From NCBI GenBank assembly GCA_945903545.1, contig CAMDOO010000008.1:1-57923 (forward strand): DNA of 57,923 bases, given 5' to 3'. The notes under the pieces are model-generated. The model was given only the letters and a program-made list of their open reading frames with translations. It did not search any database and was not told the origin of the DNA. The position numbers were made by a program, and so were the translations under genes. Positions 15,437 to 22,832 of this stretch are shown piece by piece; the stretch's first letter is position 1; each line of letters begins with the position of its first letter. This stretch comes from Opitutus sp. GAS368. GTDB lineage: Bacteria > Verrucomicrobiota > Verrucomicrobiia > Opitutales > Opitutaceae.

Positions 15437-18400
15437 TCGATCGCATTCTCGAATTCTCCCTGCGCCAGCGAGCCATCGTCCTGCTCGGCGCGGTCGGACT
15501 GCTCGGGGCCGGGCTATGGTCCGCGGCCCATCTCCCCATCGATGCGATTCCGGACATCACCGGGGTGCAGGTGCAGATCAACACGGAGGTCCCGGCGCTC
15601 GCGGCCGAGGAGTCCGAGAAGCTCGTCACCCAGCCGATCGAGATGGAACTCGCCGGCCTGCCGGGCGTGGAGGAAATGCGTTCCCTCACCAAGTTCGGAC
15701 TCTCGCAGGTGACCCTGCAATTCAAGGACGGCACCGACATCTACCGGGCGCGCCAGCTGGTCGCCGAGCGCCTGCAGGGCGTGGCGGAACGGCTGCCCGC
15801 CGGGGCATCGTCGAAGCTCGCCCCCATCAGCACGGGGTTGGGCGAGATCTTCTACTACAGCGTGGGTTACCGCGCCGACGCGAAGGGCAAACCCGCGACC
15901 GAGCTCGAGCAGCTCATTGCCCTGAGCGAAATCCAGGAGTACATGATCAAGCCCCTGCTCCGCACCGTGCCCGGCATCGCGGAGATCAACGGGACCGGCG
16001 GCTATGAGAAGCAGTTTATCATCCAGGCCCGGCCGGAAGCACTCGCCGCGGTCGGCCTGACTTTCAGCGAGCTCGCCGCCCTGGTCGCGCAGAACGTGGA
16101 GAATTCCGGCGGCGGCATCATCAACCGCGCCGGCGAACAACTCACCATCCGCGCGATCAGTCGGGTCACGACCCTGGAGGAAATCTCCAACCTGCCACTC
16201 AAGTTCGAGGCCGGCACGAGGCCGCTGCTCGTGAAGGACGTGGCCGAGGTGAAGCTCGGCACGAAGTTCCGCACCGGTGCCGCCACCCTCGACGGCCACG
16301 AAACCGTCATCGGCACCACGCTGATGCTGGCCGGGGAAAACAGCCGCGAGGTCGGCGAACGGGTCAAGGCCCGGATCGCGGACATCCAGACCAAGCTGCC
16401 CGAGGGGGTGGAGATCCAGGCACAGTACGACCGCTCCCTCCTCATCGGCCGCACCATCGGGACAGTGGAGAAGAGCCTCTTCGAGGGCGCCGTGCTCGTG
16501 GTGGTCGTGCTCCTGCTGCTGCTCGGCAACTGGCGCGCCGCGCTGATCGTGACCTGCGCCATCCCGCTTTCCTTCCTCTTCGCCCTCGCCGGCATGCAGC
16601 GTTTTGGCATCTCGGGCAACCTGATGAGTCTCGGCGCCGTGGACTTCGGCCTCATCATCGACGGGGCGGTCGTGATCGTCGAGAACATCGTCCGCCAGCT
16701 CGGCCAGCGCCAGCACCAGCTGGGCCGGGTGCTCACGGCCGAGGAGCGCGCGCACACCGTGCTCGCGGCGTCGAAGCAGGTCGGCAACCCGATGTTCTTC
16801 GGCGTCGTGATCATCGCGGTCGTCTACATCCCGATCCTCGCGCTCACCGGGATCGAGGGGAAGATGTTCCACCCGATGGCGCTCACGGTGATGCTCGCGC
16901 TCGGCGGCGCGCTCGTGCTCGCCCTCACGCTCATGCCGGCGCTGTGCGCGCTGGTCCTCCGCGGCAGGATCCAGGAGGAGGACAACCTCCCGATCCGCCT
17001 GGCCAAGCGCCTCTACGCGCCCGTGCTCGCGGCGGCCCTGCGCCTGCGCTGGCTGGTGGTCGGCGGGGCCGTCGCGCTCTTCGCTGGCTCCCTCTGGGTC
17101 TTCACCCATCTGGGCGCGGAGTTCACGCCCAAGCTGGATGAGGGGTCGATCACCGCGATGCTCTACAAGCCCGTCGGCATGAGCATGGAGGAGTCTCTCC
17201 GCACGGACATCGAGGTCGAAAACCGGCTGCGCCAGGACTTCCCCGAGATCACCCGGATCTTCTCACGCATCGGCACAAGCGAGATCGCCTCCGACCCGAT
17301 GCCGCCCAACGAAAGCGACGTCTACATCTTCTACAAGCCGGTCGGAGAATGGCCGAAGACCGCCGGGCGGCCGAGCAACAAGGCGGAGCTGCGGGAGCAC
17401 ATCGAGACCGCGCTCCAGAAGATCAACCCCGATTACAGCCTGCTCTTCGCGCAGCCGATCGAGATGCGCTTCAACGAAATGCTGGAGGGCACGAAGGCCG
17501 AGCTGTCGGTGAAGATCTTCGGCGACGACTACGACGTGCTGGAAAAGCTGGCGGAGCAGATCAAGGGCATCCTCGAGAAGACGCCCGGCGTGGATCAGGT
17601 GGAATATGAGACCGAGGGACGCACCCCGCAGCTGCAGATCAACGCCAAGCGCGACATGCTGCGCCGCTACAATGTCCAGGCCGGGGAAGTGAACAAGGCC
17701 GTGAGCGCCGCCCTCGCCGGCGAGGTCGTGGGGCAGCTGGTGGAAGGCAACCGCCGCTTCGACATTGTCGTGCGCCTGCCCGAGGAACTGCGCGCGAATG
17801 ACGAGGAGATCAGGAAACTCCCCCTGCGCGTCGGGGCCAACGGCCTGCTGCCGCTCGGCGAGGTGGTCGAATTCACGACGGTCAAGACGGTCGACCCCAT
17901 CCAACGCGACGACGGCCAGCGCCGCGCCGCCCTGATGGTGAACCTCAAGATCCGCGACATCGAGGGCTTCGTCCGCGACGCCGAGCAGCGCATCCAGCAG
18001 GAAGTTAAAATGACCGACGGCTACATCGTCGAGTTCGGCGGGCAGTTCAAGAACCTGCAGGAGGCGCGCACGCGCCTGGCCGTGGTCGTGCCATCGGCTC
18101 TCCTCCTGATCTTCATCCTGATCTTTCTGGCCTTCGGCTCGCTCAGGCAGGCGCTGCTGGTCTATTCCGGCATCCCCCTCGCCGTCACCGGCGGAGTCGC
18201 GGCGCTCTGGTTGCGCGACATGCCGTTCAGCATCACGGCCGCCGTCGGCTTCATTGCGCTCACCGGCGTGGCGGTGCTCAACGGGATGATGCTCGTGAGT
18301 TATTTCAATCAACTGCGCGAGGAGGGGAAATCCATCTTCGACGCGGTGCGCGAAGGCGCGCTCACCCGGTTGCGACCGGTGTTGATGACCGCGACGGTCG

Positions 18401-18576
18401 CGAGCCTGGGGTTTGTGCCCATGGCGATCGCCACCGGGGCGGGCGCCGAGGTCCAGCGCCCCCTGGCCACCGTCGTGATCGGCGGCATCATCAGCTCCAC
18501 CTTCCTCACCCTCGTGCTGCTGCCGGTGCTCTATGCGTGGTTTGAAAAGTCCCCGCGTGACCAGGCCAACCCATAA
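15433..18576 (+). CDS. CzcA/CusA family heavy-metal RND efflux pump
   Basis: The 1047-residue product is a full-length heavy-metal RND transporter with 12 predicted membrane spans and two large periplasmic loops. The N-terminus MIDRILEFSLRQR and the proton-relay helix DFGLIIDGAVVIVEN (404-418) are typical of the HME group. The DFG...DGA...VEN form is that of Zn/Co/Cd/Ni (Czc/Cnr-like) pumps rather than Cu/Ag pumps. It exports divalent cations from the periplasm or cytoplasm, driven by protons. It is coupled to the TolC-type gene. A membrane-fusion (CzcB) gene, normally required, is not in this operon. Confidence 0.95.
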   Translation: MIDRILEFSLRQRAIVLLGAVGLLGAGLWSAAHLPIDAIPDITGVQVQINTEVPALAAEESEKLVTQPIEMELAGLPGVEEMRSLTKFGLSQVTLQFKDGTDIYRARQLVAERLQGVAERLPAGASSKLAPISTGLGEIFYYSVGYRADAKGKPATELEQLIALSEIQEYMIKPLLRTVPGIAEINGTGGYEKQFIIQARPEALAAVGLTFSELAALVAQNVENSGGGIINRAGEQLTIRAISRVTTLEEISNLPLKFEAGTRPLLVKDVAEVKLGTKFRTGAATLDGHETVIGTTLMLAGENSREVGERVKARIADIQTKLPEGVEIQAQYDRSLLIGRTIGTVEKSLFEGAVLVVVVLLLLLGNWRAALIVTCAIPLSFLFALAGMQRFGISGNLMSLGAVDFGLIIDGAVVIVENIVRQLGQRQHQLGRVLTAEERAHTVLAASKQVGNPMFFGVVIIAVVYIPILALTGIEGKMFHPMALTVMLALGGALVLALTLMPALCALVLRGRIQEEDNLPIRLAKRLYAPVLAAALRLRWLVVGGAVALFAGSLWVFTHLGAEFTPKLDEGSITAMLYKPVGMSMEESLRTDIEVENRLRQDFPEITRIFSRIGTSEIASDPMPPNESDVYIFYKPVGEWPKTAGRPSNKAELREHIETALQKINPDYSLLFAQPIEMRFNEMLEGTKAELSVKIFGDDYDVLEKLAEQIKGILEKTPGVDQVEYETEGRTPQLQINAKRDMLRRYNVQAGEVNKAVSAALAGEVVGQLVEGNRRFDIVVRLPEELRANDEEIRKLPLRVGANGLLPLGEVVEFTTVKTVDPIQRDDGQRRAALMVNLKIRDIEGFVRDAEQRIQQEVKMTDGYIVEFGGQFKNLQEARTRLAVVVPSALLLIFILIFLAFGSLRQALLVYSGIPLAVTGGVAALWLRDMPFSITAAVGFIALTGVAVLNGMMLVSYFNQLREEGKSIFDAVREGALTRLRPVLMTATVASLGFVPMAIATGAGAEVQRPLATVVIGGIISSTFLTLVLLPVLYAWFEKSPRDQANP

Positions 18577-18586
18577 GACCTTCCCC

Positions 18587-18667
18587 ATGATCGCCAACTT
18601 TAGGCTCTTTTCTGGCGTAGGATTTGCTAAACCAGATCCATGCATCCCAAGCGCGTCCCCGGCCTGA
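18587..18667 (+). other. 26-codon open frame after czcA, possible stub of a lost adaptor gene
   Basis: Ten bases after the czcA stop an ATG opens MIANFRLFSGVGFAKP... and the frame ends after 26 codons. Start spacing suits the next gene of the operon, which would normally be the czcB adaptor. The first eight residues could begin a signal peptide, after which the frame becomes unrelated. This is speculation from position only. Confidence 0.25.
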
Positions 18668-18888
18668 TCCTCACCGTCCTTGTCCTCCCGGCGTCTGTCC
18701 TCGCCCATCCGGGTCACGACGGTCACGAACTGACCTGGGATTTCGGCACCGAATTGGGGCATCAACTTGCGACGCTGAGCCTGCTGATCGCGCCGCTCGT
18801 GATCGGGGTTTGGTTCGCCGTGGGGCTCAAGCGCTCGCGCTCAAAGCTTGCGCGGGTCGCAAGCGAGACGCGGGAACGCCGGCGCTAG
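18640..18888 (+). CDS. small His-rich membrane protein
   Basis: The 82-residue product has a signal-like hydrophobic N-terminus (VPGLILTVLVLPASVLA) and a His-rich motif HPGHDGHELTWDF with a later GHQ. One membrane helix (LSLLIAPLVIGVWFAVGL) and a basic tail follow. HPGH motifs right after a cleaved signal are known from HupE/UreJ nickel permeases, so a metal-binding role near urease and efflux genes is plausible (inference). It is far shorter than HupE. Its last 48 bases overlap the 3' end of ureD on the opposite strand. Confidence 0.6.
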   Translation: MHPKRVPGLILTVLVLPASVLAHPGHDGHELTWDFGTELGHQLATLSLLIAPLVIGVWFAVGLKRSRSKLARVASETRERRR

Positions 18889-19665
18889 GATCCGGCGGAT
18901 CTCCCGCAGGGTTTGCTTCAGCCGGGCCGTGGACGGGGCGACAAACTTGATGCTCCAGCCGGCGGCACGCAGCCGGCTGATGCCAAGCCAGAGGCCGTCG
19001 CCGTGCAGGGCGGTCAGGGCCGGTCGCCAGGCTCCGCCATCGTCCTCCCGCTCCGGGATCAACACGGCATTGCCAAAGCACGCCGCCGGACCCGAGCCGG
19101 CCAGGGCCGCGAGCGCCTGCAGGGCGGGGCCCGTCTGATCAAAGCGTTCGCGCAAGGCGAGGATGCCGCCGACTGTCACCTCGCTCTCCAAGACCAGTCG
19201 GTCCCAACCCCAAGCCTCGCCGTGGGCCACGCGGCCCGACACAAGCAGGTCCGCATAGAAAGCCGCCCCACCCGCCTCGACCTCGATCCGGGTGGTTTGC
19301 CGGTAAGAACAACCGCGATGCGGCACGAGCGGCTCGGGCATCACCTCCAGCCAGCCGCCCTTGGCCACGGCGAAAGTCTGCCGGCACTCGGCCGAGCCGG
19401 ACTTCATGCGGAAGCTCCGGCTCGCACTCGGCGTCGTGACCAGCAGCGCCGCCCCCTCCCCGACCCTGATGTCCGACTCCAGCCGGTCGCCCGAAAGAAT
19501 CCCGGCGGTGGGATTCACCACCTGTGCCAGCAGCACGCCGGTGTCGGCGTCCCAATAGGGTTTGCTCAGGTGATAGGGCGCGCGGAACGACTGCGCGGCG
19601 AGGACCGTGCGGGCGCGGGCGCCGACTGCGGCCCGCAAAGAAAGATGGCCCGAGAACTCAGTCAT
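18841..19665 (-). CDS. ureD: urease accessory protein UreD (UreH)
   Basis: The 274-residue product matches UreD, which helps deliver nickel to apo-urease in a complex with UreF and UreG. Visible blocks are APYHLSKPYWDADTGVLLAQVVNPTAGILSGDRLESDIRVGEGA, TPSASRSFRM, GWLEVMPEPLVPHRGCSYRQTTRIEV and GRVAHGE. It seems complete. However, ureA, ureB, ureC, ureE and ureF are absent here, and ureG upstream is only a remnant. Unless urease genes lie elsewhere, this UreD has no client. It is preceded by the ureG remnant by 26 nt. Confidence 0.9.
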   Translation of the reverse strand: MTEFSGHLSLRAAVGARARTVLAAQSFRAPYHLSKPYWDADTGVLLAQVVNPTAGILSGDRLESDIRVGEGAALLVTTPSASRSFRMKSGSAECRQTFAVAKGGWLEVMPEPLVPHRGCSYRQTTRIEVEAGGAAFYADLLVSGRVAHGEAWGWDRLVLESEVTVGGILALRERFDQTGPALQALAALAGSGPAACFGNAVLIPEREDDGGAWRPALTALHGDGLWLGISRLRAAGWSIKFVAPSTARLKQTLREIRRILAPAFPRLACDPRKL

Positions 19666-19667
19666 GA

Positions 19668-19716
19668 GTTTTTTTGCTCCGCAAAAAAACCTTAGCTTCC
19701 CGCGGAGCGGGAAGCT
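19668..19716. repeat. two adjacent perfect hairpins with 3-nt loops
   Basis: First: GTTTTTTTGC-tcc-GCAAAAAAAC (19668-19690). Second: AGCTTCCCGC-gga-GCGGGAAGCT (19694-19716). Both have 10-bp perfect arms, and their loops are reverse complements. They span the last codons of the ureG remnant and the ureG-ureD gap. Confidence 0.75.
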
Positions 19717-20117
19717 GCGAACAGCACCGCGTGCTCGATCCAGGCGATCACCTGGTCGAGGTGGTACTCGCGCTTGAGGTCGCAGAACAGGAACGGGCGG
19801 GTGCCGCGCTGGACCTTTGCATCGCGCTCCATCACGCCGAGGTCGGCGCCCACCAGCGGCGCGAGGTCGATCTTGTTGATGATGAGGAGATCGCTGAAAC
19901 GGATGGCGGGGCCGCCCTTGCGCGGGATCTTATCCCCCTCGGCTACGTCGATGACATAGATGAAGGCATCCACCAGCTCGGGGGAAAATGTTGCGGTAAG
20001 GTTGTCGCCGCCGCTCTCGACCAGCACGAGCTGGAGGCCGGGTGCGAACTTCGCCTCAAGGGCCCGGCAGGCCTGCTCGTTCATTGTGGTGTCGTCGCGG
20101 ATCGCGGTGTGCGGGCA
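19692..20117 (-). pseudogene. ureG: ureG remnant lacking the N-terminal GTPase half
   Basis: Reading from 20117 on the minus strand gives [20 protein letters not shown], then [47 protein letters not shown] and [21 protein letters not shown]. These are the C-terminal 60% of UreG, including the NKxD guanine motif and the Cys-Pro-His nickel motif. The codon directly before Cys is TGA (20118-20120), and no UreG sequence precedes it. The P-loop GxxGSGKT half, about 75-80 residues, is missing. An ATG at 20084 could still start a 130-residue protein, which could not hydrolyse GTP. The break lies 31 bases from the hairpin that ends the neighbouring barrel gene. Confidence 0.88.
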
Positions 20118-20154
20118 TCACCAGGGGCCCCGCAACGGGATCCAGCCCGGGCAC

Positions 20155-20186
20155 AAAAAAACCGGGCTCCCCTGAGGGAGCCCGGT
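20155..20186 (-). terminator. rho-independent terminator of the barrel gene
   Basis: ACCGGGCTCCC (20161-20171) and GGGAGCCCGGT (20176-20186) form a perfect 11-bp stem with loop CTGA. A run of A (20155-20160) on the plus strand gives a U-tract on the minus-strand RNA. It lies 35 bases after the stop of the gene at 20222-21187. Confidence 0.92.
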
Positions 20187-20221
20187 TGAGAGTCGGTGGC
20201 CGGATCGGCAACCGAATCGAA

Positions 20222-21187
20222 TTAGAACTTCAGGTAGGCCTGAACACCGAAGAAGTTGGCATCAGCGCCACCCTGGGTGTCCTGACGGCTGTACTCAGCA
20301 CGGACCGTGAAGTCCTTCGTGAGAGCAATGCCAGGAGCCACTGTGTAGCGGACGAACTTCGAACCGGCGTCATTGTCCTTCTCACCGCTCACGCGGAAGG
20401 CCGTGTTGACCTTGTCAGTGAACTGGTAGTTGACGAGGAAGAGCCAATTCTTGCCCTTGTCGGCGGTGCCACCATCGCGCTCAGCGTACTCCGCCGCGAC
20501 CGAGGTCTTGGCGTCGACCTTGTAGGAAGCCCAGATGTTGTAGGCGTAGATGTCCTTGCCGGTCGCCGCGCTCTGGTTGTCGAAGGCAAGGCCCGCGAAG
20601 AGGACGAGGTCGGTCACACCCTTGTAGGTGAGGTAACCCTCATAGCCCTGGCCCTTCTTGAGCTCGCCGTCACCCTTGAGGGCGGTGGCGCCGTAAACGG
20701 AGTCAAGCAGCGCGCCGCCGTAGCCCCAAGCCGAGTTGGAGACGTCGATCTTGACGCCGCTGTGGTAGCCCGGGATCACGCCGATGCCACCGTTGGCAAA
20801 CGTGATCGTCGGGTTGTTGACGACGAAGAAGGACTCGTAGCCGAGGTAGCTCAGGAACTTGCCGCCGGTCACCGAGACGCCGTTGCCGGCATCGTAGGTG
20901 GCGTAGGCATCGAGCAGCGAAGCCTCGTCCGGAGCCTGGCCCGGCACGAAGTAGATGCTGGCAACCCCGGTCACGGGAGCCGACGTGTACTTGAAGAGCA
21001 GCTGGGAGCTATCGACGTCGAAACGGTCGGTAGCGGCGGCAGCCGTGGGCTTCAGGTACGTGTAGGAACCGGCGACATACCCGCTCACGGAGAAGGTGTC
21101 GTTGAGTTTGACTTCGGCCATGGCCTGGCCCGCGAAGGCGAGGGCGAGGACGCTAACAGTAGCCAACTTGAGTGCTGATTTGGTCAT
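20222..21187 (-). CDS. outer-membrane beta-barrel protein (porin-like)
   Basis: The 321-residue product has a signal peptide (MTKSALKLATVSVLALAFAGQAMA) followed by EVKLNDTFSVSGYVAGSYTY. Strand-rich repeats end in VQAYLKF with a C-terminal Phe for barrel assembly. It is a clear paralogue of the gene at 12315-13283 and probably belongs to the OmpL-like beta-barrel porin-2 group. Codon choice looks highly biased (GGC, AAG, GTC), suggesting strong expression, and the gene has its own terminator. Where the urease structural genes would be expected relative to the ureG remnant, this gene stands instead. The ATG at 21187 precedes the signal peptide. Confidence 0.85.
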   Translation of the reverse strand: MTKSALKLATVSVLALAFAGQAMAEVKLNDTFSVSGYVAGSYTYLKPTAAAATDRFDVDSSQLLFKYTSAPVTGVASIYFVPGQAPDEASLLDAYATYDAGNGVSVTGGKFLSYLGYESFFVVNNPTITFANGGIGVIPGYHSGVKIDVSNSAWGYGGALLDSVYGATALKGDGELKKGQGYEGYLTYKGVTDLVLFAGLAFDNQSAATGKDIYAYNIWASYKVDAKTSVAAEYAERDGGTADKGKNWLFLVNYQFTDKVNTAFRVSGEKDNDAGSKFVRYTVAPGIALTKDFTVRAEYSRQDTQGGADANFFGVQAYLKF

Positions 21188-21262
21188 AGGTTTTTTCTTT
21201 TGGAACTTGATGATGTCTGGCCCGACTTTCGACCTGTAGGACGAAAATTGTTCCCGACTCAC

Positions 21263-21292
21263 TTAGCAGATTGGAGGCCAACTGAATGTCAA
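21263..21292 (-). promoter_or_regulatory. possible sigma70 promoter of the barrel gene
   Basis: On the minus strand a perfect TTGACA (21287-21292) lies about 100 bases upstream of the ATG. The -10 position holds only weak matches (CTGCTA or TGCTAA at 17-18 nt spacing), so the call is tentative. Confidence 0.35.
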
Positions 21293-21351
21293 GATCAGGA
21301 AACGATCTGTCCAAGCCCAACTTATATCGCAAGTTATTATATACAAATATA

Positions 21352-22803
21352 TTACGACTTTGATAGCAGCTCCCGAAGCATCCGATCCACCTCTTGGGGA
21401 TTAGCCCGGCCACGAGCCGCTTTCATGACATGACCCTTGAAGCCATTGATGGCGCTATCCTTACCTTTCTTGTAATCATCTAATGACTTAGGATTAGAGG
21501 CGATCGCCTCACGGCACCAGTTTTCGAGCTCGGCACCGGAATTTGAGCTAGATTCCAATCCAAGGCGTGCAGCCACCGCTCCCGGCCGCTCGCCGGTTCG
21601 AAAAACCTCGGCAAAGACGTCCTTGGCCGCCGGCCCAAGCAGTTTGCCGCCAGCCACCAGCGTGACCAATTCAGCCAAATGGGCGGGCTCAATCCGGCAC
21701 TGGGCCAGGCTGACTCCTGCCGACCCCATCTCACGCAGGAGGCCATTGATGATCCAGTTGGCAGCCATGGCAGGCTGACCGGAGATACGGGCGGTTTCCT
21801 CGAAGAAGCGGCTGAGCGCCTGATCCCAGATCAAAACCGAAGTGCTGGTATAGGGCAGCTGATATTCGGCAAAAAAGCGGCGCTGCCGGTCGAAAGGCAT
21901 CTCGGGCAAATCACGGCGGAGGCGAGCCAACCATTCCTCATCGACCCGGACCGGCATCAGGTCGGGATCGGGAAAGTAGCGGTAATCATGCGCCATTTCC
22001 TTGGACCGGAGGGATTGGGAAGCTCCCGTCTGGCCATCGTAGTCGCGTGTTTCCTGGACGATCACCCCACCCCGCTCCATCACGGCCAACTGGCGCTTGA
22101 TCTCGTGCGCGATGCCATCCCGCACAAACGCGATGGAATTGAGGTTCTTTAGCTCAACCTTGGTCCCGAGGCGCGCCTCGCCCATGGGGCGGATTGAGAT
22201 ATTCGCGTCGCAGCGCATCTGCCCCTTTTCCATGTCACAGTCCGAGATGCCCCCCTGGACCATCGTCGCGCGCAGCGAAGTCAGGAAGGCATGAGCCTCA
22301 TCGGCGCTCTGTATCGCCGGATCGGACACGATCTCCATGAGCGGGGTGCCAGCGCGGTTGTAGTCGACCAGGGATTCCCCCGCAAAATGGTTCAGTTTGC
22401 CAACGTCCTCCTCAAGATGAATGCGCGTCAGCGGGATCGCCTTGTGCTCCCCCATGATATTCCGCGCAGCCCCCGGAAGCTCGATCTCCACCTGGCCACC
22501 CAGGCAGATCGGCTGGTCGTACTGCGAGATCTGGTAGTTCTTGGGCGAGTCGGGATAAAAATAGTTCTTCCGGTCCCATTTGCAGACCGGCGCGATTTTG
22601 CAGCCGAGCATCAGCCCCGCCTTGATCACCGCGTCGAGCGCGGCCTTGTTCATGACCGGAAGCGCGCCGGGCAGGGCCAGCACTACCGGATCCGTGAGCG
22701 TGTTCGGCTCCCGGCCAAAGCCCGTCTCCACCGGGGAAAACATCTTCGAGCGGGTCCGGATCTGCACATGGACCTCAAGGCCGATGACCGCTTCGTAGTT
22801 CAT
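21352..22803 (-). CDS. gatB: Asp-tRNA(Asn)/Glu-tRNA(Gln) amidotransferase subunit B
   Basis: The 483-residue product starts MNYEAVIGLEVHVQIRTRSKMFSP. It includes CKWDRKNYFYPDSPKNYQISQYDQP, HLEEDVGKLNH, YNRAGTPLMEIVSDP and CDANISIRP, all diagnostic of GatB, which phosphorylates and transamidates misacylated tRNA. The C-terminal YqeY-like tail binds tRNA. It is the last gene of pheS-pheT-gatC-gatA-gatB, 29 bases after gatA. The ATG at 22803 fits relatives; an upstream in-frame extension overlaps gatA. No clear terminator is seen before the next gene at 21187. Confidence 0.96.
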   Translation of the reverse strand: MNYEAVIGLEVHVQIRTRSKMFSPVETGFGREPNTLTDPVVLALPGALPVMNKAALDAVIKAGLMLGCKIAPVCKWDRKNYFYPDSPKNYQISQYDQPICLGGQVEIELPGAARNIMGEHKAIPLTRIHLEEDVGKLNHFAGESLVDYNRAGTPLMEIVSDPAIQSADEAHAFLTSLRATMVQGGISDCDMEKGQMRCDANISIRPMGEARLGTKVELKNLNSIAFVRDGIAHEIKRQLAVMERGGVIVQETRDYDGQTGASQSLRSKEMAHDYRYFPDPDLMPVRVDEEWLARLRRDLPEMPFDRQRRFFAEYQLPYTSTSVLIWDQALSRFFEETARISGQPAMAANWIINGLLREMGSAGVSLAQCRIEPAHLAELVTLVAGGKLLGPAAKDVFAEVFRTGERPGAVAARLGLESSSNSGAELENWCREAIASNPKSLDDYKKGKDSAINGFKGHVMKAARGRANPQEVDRMLRELLSKS

Positions 22804-22832
22804 GATGATTCCGCTCGATCGTCCCGAGGTGT

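Noticed and set aside
15514-18765. Two long minus-strand open frames opposite czcA
   Set aside because: Their composition (strings of Asp, His, Gly, Arg, Leu) mirrors the codon pattern of czcA, and no domain is visible. The sense gene is certain.
20115-20120. TGA directly before Cys in the ureG remnant as recoding (selenocysteine or frameshift)
   Set aside because: No UreG-like sequence precedes the TGA in any frame, and UreG enzymes do not use selenocysteine there. Truncation explains it better.
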